This document shows positions 5,491 through 8,017 of a stretch of 8,017 nt of DNA, piece by piece. The position numbers and the translations under genes were made by a program. Position 1 is the stretch's first letter. Each line of letters opens with the position of its first letter. This DNA is from Candidatus Aminicenantes bacterium UBA2199 (GTDB taxonomy: Bacteria; Acidobacteriota; Aminicenantia; UBA2199), in assembly GCA_002327965.1 (NCBI GenBank), contig DCVB01000122.1, positions 2,443-10,459 on the forward strand. The letters run 5' to 3'. A model generated the notes under the pieces. It was not told the DNA's origin and ran no database searches. It saw nothing but the letters and a program-made list of their open reading frames with translations.

Positions 5491-5834
5491 GCTGGGAACT
5501 GGTGATCCGGCAGAAATTCTCCGCGGCCCACTTTCTGGAGAACTACAAGGGCAAGTGCGAGAAGATGCATGGCCATACCTTCGAGCTGGAGGTCCGCCTG
5601 CGCACGACCGAACTCGACAAGTCGGGCATTTCCATCGACTTCGGCCCGATCAAGGAGTACCTGCGCGGCCTGGTGCCCGATCACCGGGTGCTCAACGAGG
5701 CTTATGATTTTTCGCCGTCGGCCGAGAACCTGGCGCGCCATTTCTACCGGCTCATCAGGGAAAAGTACCCCGTCGTCAAGGTCATCGTCTGGGAGTCGGA
5801 GGACGCCGGGGCCGCCTATGCTGAAGATCAATGA
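5487..5834 (+). CDS. queD: 6-carboxy-5,6,7,8-tetrahydropterin synthase QueD
   Basis: Converts 7,8-dihydroneopterin triphosphate to 6-carboxytetrahydropterin, the first pathway-specific step toward preQ0. The 115-aa product is the usual QueD/PTPS length. Zinc ligands are H15 (FSAAHFLENY), H28 and H30 (KMHGHTF), with the catalytic cysteine C24 just before. SIDFGPIKEYL (49-59), DHRVLN (66-71), PSAENLA (77-83) and VWESEDAGAAY (101-111) are typical of the family, and no expected residue is missing. The start overlaps the queC stop as ATGA and has AGGAGGG 6 nt upstream. The 3' end overlaps queE by 17 nt. Confidence 0.96.
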   Translation: MSWELVIRQKFSAAHFLENYKGKCEKMHGHTFELEVRLRTTELDKSGISIDFGPIKEYLRGLVPDHRVLNEAYDFSPSAENLARHFYRLIREKYPVVKVIVWESEDAGAAYAEDQ

Positions 5835-6429
5835 GATCTTCTGGTCGGCCCAGGGCGAGGGGCTGAACAGCGGCGTTTCCTCCATCTTCGTGCGCCTGGC
5901 CGGCTGCTCGCTGCGCTGCCCCTACTGCGACACCCGCAAGGCGTGGGTGCGCGGCAGCGAGCGCAGCGTGACGCAGATCGTCAGCGCCGTGTCCCGGCTG
6001 ATGGCCGCCTACCCGCGTTCGCGCCTGGTTCTCACCGGCGGCGAACCGCTCGATCAGGACCTGGGGAAACTCGTGGCCGCCTGCCGCCGCCGCAGGTGGT
6101 TCACGGCCGTCGAGACCAACGGCCTGCAATTCCAGGACCTGCCCCTCGACTGGTGGACGGTCTCGCCCAAGGACGCCTCGTCCTACCGCGTCGACCCGCG
6201 ACTGTGGGAAAAGGCAGGGGAGATCAAGTTGTTGGCCACGCCGGCCCTGGACCTGCGGGTCGTGAAAAGAATGCGCGGCCGCTGCGCCGCGCCGATCATC
6301 CTGCAGCCTGAGCGCCATGACCGCCGGCGCTACCGCCGCAGCTTCGATCTCTATCGCGAGTGCGCCGCCGCCGGCGTCCTTGATGTCAGGCTGGGGCTGC
6401 AGCTTCACCCCGTGTACGGCATCCGCTAG
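5818..6429 (+). CDS. queE: 7-carboxy-7-deazaguanine synthase QueE (radical SAM)
   Basis: Radical SAM enzyme that contracts 6-carboxytetrahydropterin to 7-carboxy-7-deazaguanine, linking QueD to QueC. The 203-aa protein begins MLKINEIFWSAQGEG, the family's N-terminus, which fixes the ATG at 5818; the frame is open further 5' inside queD but codes for unrelated Ser/Arg-rich sequence. The iron-sulfur motif is the canonical CX3CX2C: C30, C34, C37 (AGCSLRCPYCDT). Then come LTGGEPLDQ (72-80) for SAM binding, VETNGL (98-103), VSPKD (115-119) and the C-terminal LGLQLHPVYGIR. A GGAGG at 5798-5802 is rather far (15 nt) from the ATG, so translation is probably coupled to queD through the 17-nt overlap. 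No tgt, queA or folE is in the window. Confidence 0.95.
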   Translation: MLKINEIFWSAQGEGLNSGVSSIFVRLAGCSLRCPYCDTRKAWVRGSERSVTQIVSAVSRLMAAYPRSRLVLTGGEPLDQDLGKLVAACRRRRWFTAVETNGLQFQDLPLDWWTVSPKDASSYRVDPRLWEKAGEIKLLATPALDLRVVKRMRGRCAAPIILQPERHDRRRYRRSFDLYRECAAAGVLDVRLGLQLHPVYGIR

Positions 6430-6437
6430 CTCCGGCG

Positions 6438-6484
6438 AAAAAAATATTTTTTCTATTGCATTTGCCGGCGACTTGATATATAAT
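6438..6484 (+). promoter_or_regulatory. Strong promoter with UP-element-like tract for the RRM gene
   Basis: A perfect -10 TATAAT (6479-6484) lies 17 nt after TTGCAT (6456-6461, a modest -35). Directly upstream is an A7-TA-T6 tract (6438-6452) containing AAAAATATTTT (6440-6450), which fits the core of the E. coli UP-element consensus AAAWWTWTTTT, though displaced about 6 nt toward the -35. The start would be near 6491. Confidence 0.6.
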
Positions 6485-6490
6485 GCGCTT

Positions 6491-6674
6491 GATTGAGTTG
6501 GTGAATGCTTCAAGACATTGAAAATTCGTTGGTTTGCCGAAGATCCCCGCAAGATTTGGACAAATCCCCACGTCAACGCTGAAGACGAGATTTCCATGAT
6601 CCCAGGGTTCGGACTACCGGATGGAATTTTTAAGCTGAATGTTCACAAATCAAAAACTCAAATCGGAGGATTGA
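6491..6674 (+). other. Long 5' leader of the RRM gene
   Basis: About 184 nt separate the predicted start point from the ATG. By eye it holds only short helices, for example GATTT/AAATC around GGAC at 6553-6566, and no riboswitch class I know. It ends in a strong Shine-Dalgarno, GGAGG (6665-6669), 5 nt before the ATG. A leader of this size is what cold-inducible RNA-chaperone genes such as cspA carry; its role here is inferred from position. Confidence 0.4.
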
Positions 6675-6965
6675 ATGAACATCTACGTCGGTAACCTGCC
6701 CTGGGAGATCCAGGAAGAAGAGTTGCGCAAGTCGTTTGAGGAATTTGGCCAGGTGGCGTCAGCGACCATCATCAAGGACAAGTTCACGAACAAGCCCAGG
6801 GGCTTCGGCTTCGTTGAGATGCCGGAGAAGGAAGAGGCCCTGAAGGCCATCCAGGCCCTCAATGGCAAAGAGCTGAAAGGCCGTCCCATGAAGGTCAACG
6901 AGGCCAAGCCGAAGACCGAAGGCGGCGGCAACCGCGACCGCTTCGGCGGCGGCAACCGCTGGTAA
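6675..6965 (+). CDS. Small RRM-type RNA-binding protein with glycine-rich tail
   Basis: A single RNA recognition motif covers residues 1-78, followed by a short basic glycine-rich tail (GGGNRDRFGGGNRW, 83-96). RNP2 is IYVGNLPW (3-10) and RNP1 is KPRGFGFVEM (40-49), with the RNA-stacking aromatics Y4, F44 and F46 all present. At 96 aa this is the usual form of bacterial RRM proteins (cyanobacterial Rbp-like, also found in Acidobacteria, Deltaproteobacteria and others), thought to act as RNA chaperones, several of them cold-induced. The ATG is fixed by the GGAGG 5 nt upstream and by the conserved MNIYVGNL start. The gene is monocistronic: its own promoter and long leader upstream, intrinsic terminator about 50 nt downstream. 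Specific RNA targets cannot be inferred. Confidence 0.95.
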   Translation: MNIYVGNLPWEIQEEELRKSFEEFGQVASATIIKDKFTNKPRGFGFVEMPEKEEALKAIQALNGKELKGRPMKVNEAKPKTEGGGNRDRFGGGNRW

Positions 6966-7017
6966 GCGCGAGCTTCCGGCTGTAAAGCCAAGAACTAGAA
7001 TATAGTTCAAAAACAGG

Positions 7018-7050
7018 GGACGGGCCCGCAAGGGCCCGTCCTTTTTTTTT
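7018..7050 (+). terminator. Intrinsic terminator of the RRM gene
   Basis: A perfect 10-bp G/C-rich stem (GGACGGGCCC, 7018-7027, paired with 7032-7041) has a GCAA (GNRA-type) tetraloop and nine T after it. A weaker 6-bp hairpin (GAACTA/TAGTTC, 6992-7008) precedes it. Confidence 0.95.
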
Positions 7051-7137
7051 GGGAAAAAATGCACATGGAGAATTGGGAAAAGCGGAAAGGGAAAACTAAC
7101 CGCAACGACTCGGCCGGATGCCTCCGGATCTTCCCGC

Positions 7138-7165
7138 TTCACCTTTCACTGTTCACTTTTCACTG
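7138..7165. repeat. 7-bp tandem repeat, four units (TTCACYK)
   Basis: TTCAC recurs at exactly 7-bp steps (7138, 7145, 7152, 7159), giving units TTCACCT, TTCACTG, TTCACTT and TTCACTG. It lies 12 nt beyond the stop codon of the leftward nuclease gene, in the space between it and the convergent RRM gene. Confidence 0.8.
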
Positions 7166-7177
7166 AGTTCATCCGGC

Positions 7178-8017
7178 TCATAAGTTGCCGCAGGGCAGGC
7201 GGAAGGGGCAGAATGAGCAATGGCGCTCATCGCCCGGGTTGGGCAGGAAATACTCCCGGGAATGGATATCGCGGACGATCTCGCCCAGGTCGCTGACGAA
7301 TGCCTCCATGGCCGCCCTTTTCTCGCCAGCGGTGAACGGCCTGGAGGGGCGGCCGCCGGTCATGAAAATGCCGTGGATCATGCTCCCGCTCTTTTCCCGA
7401 AGGAATACGTATGCGGCATCGAGTTCGTCCCAGCCCTTTTTCTGCTCCCGAGCCAGGAGCATGAGGTAGATTTGCAGCTGCATCCCCGGGTATTTTTTAC
7501 GAAAAGCCGCCAGGGCGGCGAAATAGCTTCTTTCATCCCGCCGGAAAAGATCCTTCAGGTCCAAAACGTCGTCCACGCGGACCCTGGGCGGGAAGGGTGA
7601 CCCGGTTTTATAGTCGAGGATCCGCAGCAGGTTCCCTTCCCGTTCCAGGCGGTCCAGCCGGCCCTGGATGCCGATCGAATGCCCCAGCCAGGGGATCTCG
7701 ATGTCCGCGACCAATTTTTTTTCCCGTTTTTCGACCCGGATGCCGTTCTGCTCGATCCGCTGCCCATCCTCGCGAATGAACAGGCGCAGCTGCTCCAGCA
7801 GGGTCCAGGCGCGCACTCGTTCAAGGCCCTTTCCCGGATCGAAGTTATGTTTGCGAAAGGCATCCGCCAGGAAATTTTCCAGGTCGGTATCCAGGATTTC
7901 CCTCCGGGCCCCGGTCCTGGCCATGGCCCGTGCGTCCGGGTATTTATCAAACAGAACATCCAGCGCTTCGTGGGCGATGGTGCCGATCAGGCCGCCCTCG
8001 GTTTCGCTGGCGACCTC
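7178..8017 (-). CDS. RecB/AddB-type PD-(D/E)XK nuclease domain protein, C-terminal part (5' end outside window)
   Basis: The leftward frame is open to the window edge (279 codons), so the ATG at 7924 is internal: upstream codons give GGLIGTIAHEALDVLF, the conserved G..H motif at the start of RecB-family nuclease domains (H16 of the visible part). Next come GRLDRLER with D122 and ILDYKTG with D135 and K137, the metal-binding and catalytic core. LQIYLMLLA, reading like the QLxxY helix, follows. The end has C267, C270 and C276 (CSFCPFRLPC), three of the four ligands of the iron-sulfur cluster in AddB-like nucleases; the fourth would lie upstream of the window. The whole protein is therefore probably an AddB/RecB-like subunit of a double-strand-break end-processing helicase-nuclease, but a stand-alone nuclease is possible. 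No terminator was recognised after its stop. Confidence 0.88.
   Translation of the reverse strand, partial: EVASETEGGLIGTIAHEALDVLFDKYPDARAMARTGARREILDTDLENFLADAFRKHNFDPGKGLERVRAWTLLEQLRLFIREDGQRIEQNGIRVEKREKKLVADIEIPWLGHSIGIQGRLDRLEREGNLLRILDYKTGSPFPPRVRVDDVLDLKDLFRRDERSYFAALAAFRKKYPGMQLQIYLMLLAREQKKGWDELDAAYVFLREKSGSMIHGIFMTGGRPSRPFTAGEKRAAMEAFVSDLGEIVRDIHSREYFLPNPGDERHCSFCPFRLPCGNL

Noticed and set aside
6432..6468. Terminator after queE formed by CCGGC and GCCGG around the A/T tract
   Set aside because: The arms are only 5 bp with a loop of about 27 nt and the T-run is inside the loop. The tract is better explained as an upstream promoter element.
6505..6582. 25-codon ATG frame early in the leader
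   Set aside because: No ribosome binding site and no recognisable leader-peptide features such as codon runs followed by an attenuator.
6497..6694. Open frame across the leader of the RRM gene (66 codons from the preceding stop, ending in TAA at 6692-6694)
   Set aside because: No ATG near its start, no Shine-Dalgarno, no recognisable protein, and it overlaps the RRM start in another frame. An open stretch of this length can arise by chance.
7114..7127. CCGGA-TGCC-TCCGG hairpin as terminator of the leftward nuclease gene
   Set aside because: The stem is only 5 bp and the following minus-strand sequence has just a short T-run after about 20 nt.

Overview
The window is a GC-rich chromosomal segment interrupted by an AT-rich island. 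One sampled 60-base row in the transporter gene (2041-2100) is about 73% G+C, and one in the island (3661-3720) is about 35%. The first gene ends in a stretch that looks like an outer-membrane beta-barrel, so the host is probably a diderm (Gram-negative-type) bacterium. High GC, ordinary sigma70-type promoters and REP-type palindromes would fit an Acidobacteriota, Aminicenantes or deltaproteobacterial lineage, but nothing here fixes the taxon.

Layout. (1) 1-1035: 3' part of a probable outer-membrane barrel gene. (2) 1036-2931: a promoter overlapping that gene's stop codon, then mntP (manganese exporter) and an MFS efflux-type transporter separated by 3 nt. (3) 2929-4717: AT-rich island with two leftward genes. 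One is a REP-associated tyrosine transposase (RAYT, Y1/HUH family). The other is a 307-aa protein with an N-terminal Cys4 motif, a probable winged-helix middle and a C-terminal nucleoside-deoxyribosyltransferase/TIR-like domain. A 22-bp palindrome (half-site GGGAACGCAAA) occurs in four exact copies plus one diverged copy: two at the left edge, one inside the transposase reading frame, two at the right edge. (4) 4758-6429: queC-queD-queE, a tightly overlapped preQ0 (queuosine precursor) operon with a promoter so close to queC that the mRNA may be leaderless. (5) 6438-7050: a strong promoter with an UP-element-like tract, a leader of about 184 nt, a small glycine-tailed RRM RNA-binding protein and a textbook intrinsic terminator. 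(6) 7138-8017: a four-unit 7-bp tandem repeat, then the 3' part of a leftward RecB/AddB-type PD-(D/E)XK nuclease with a C-terminal iron-sulfur cysteine cluster.

How the parts work together. queCDE supply three enzymes of the GTP-to-preQ0 route: QueD makes 6-carboxytetrahydropterin, QueE converts it to 7-carboxy-7-deazaguanine, QueC makes preQ0. mntP and the MFS gene look like a small efflux operon. The most interesting part is the island: a transposase, its apparent REP targets carrying a GTAG foot (known from E. coli REP/TnpA_REP), and a possible defence-type effector enclosed between two palindrome doublets of almost equal spacing (41 and 38 bp centre to centre). That the palindromes and the effector form one mobile unit is inference.
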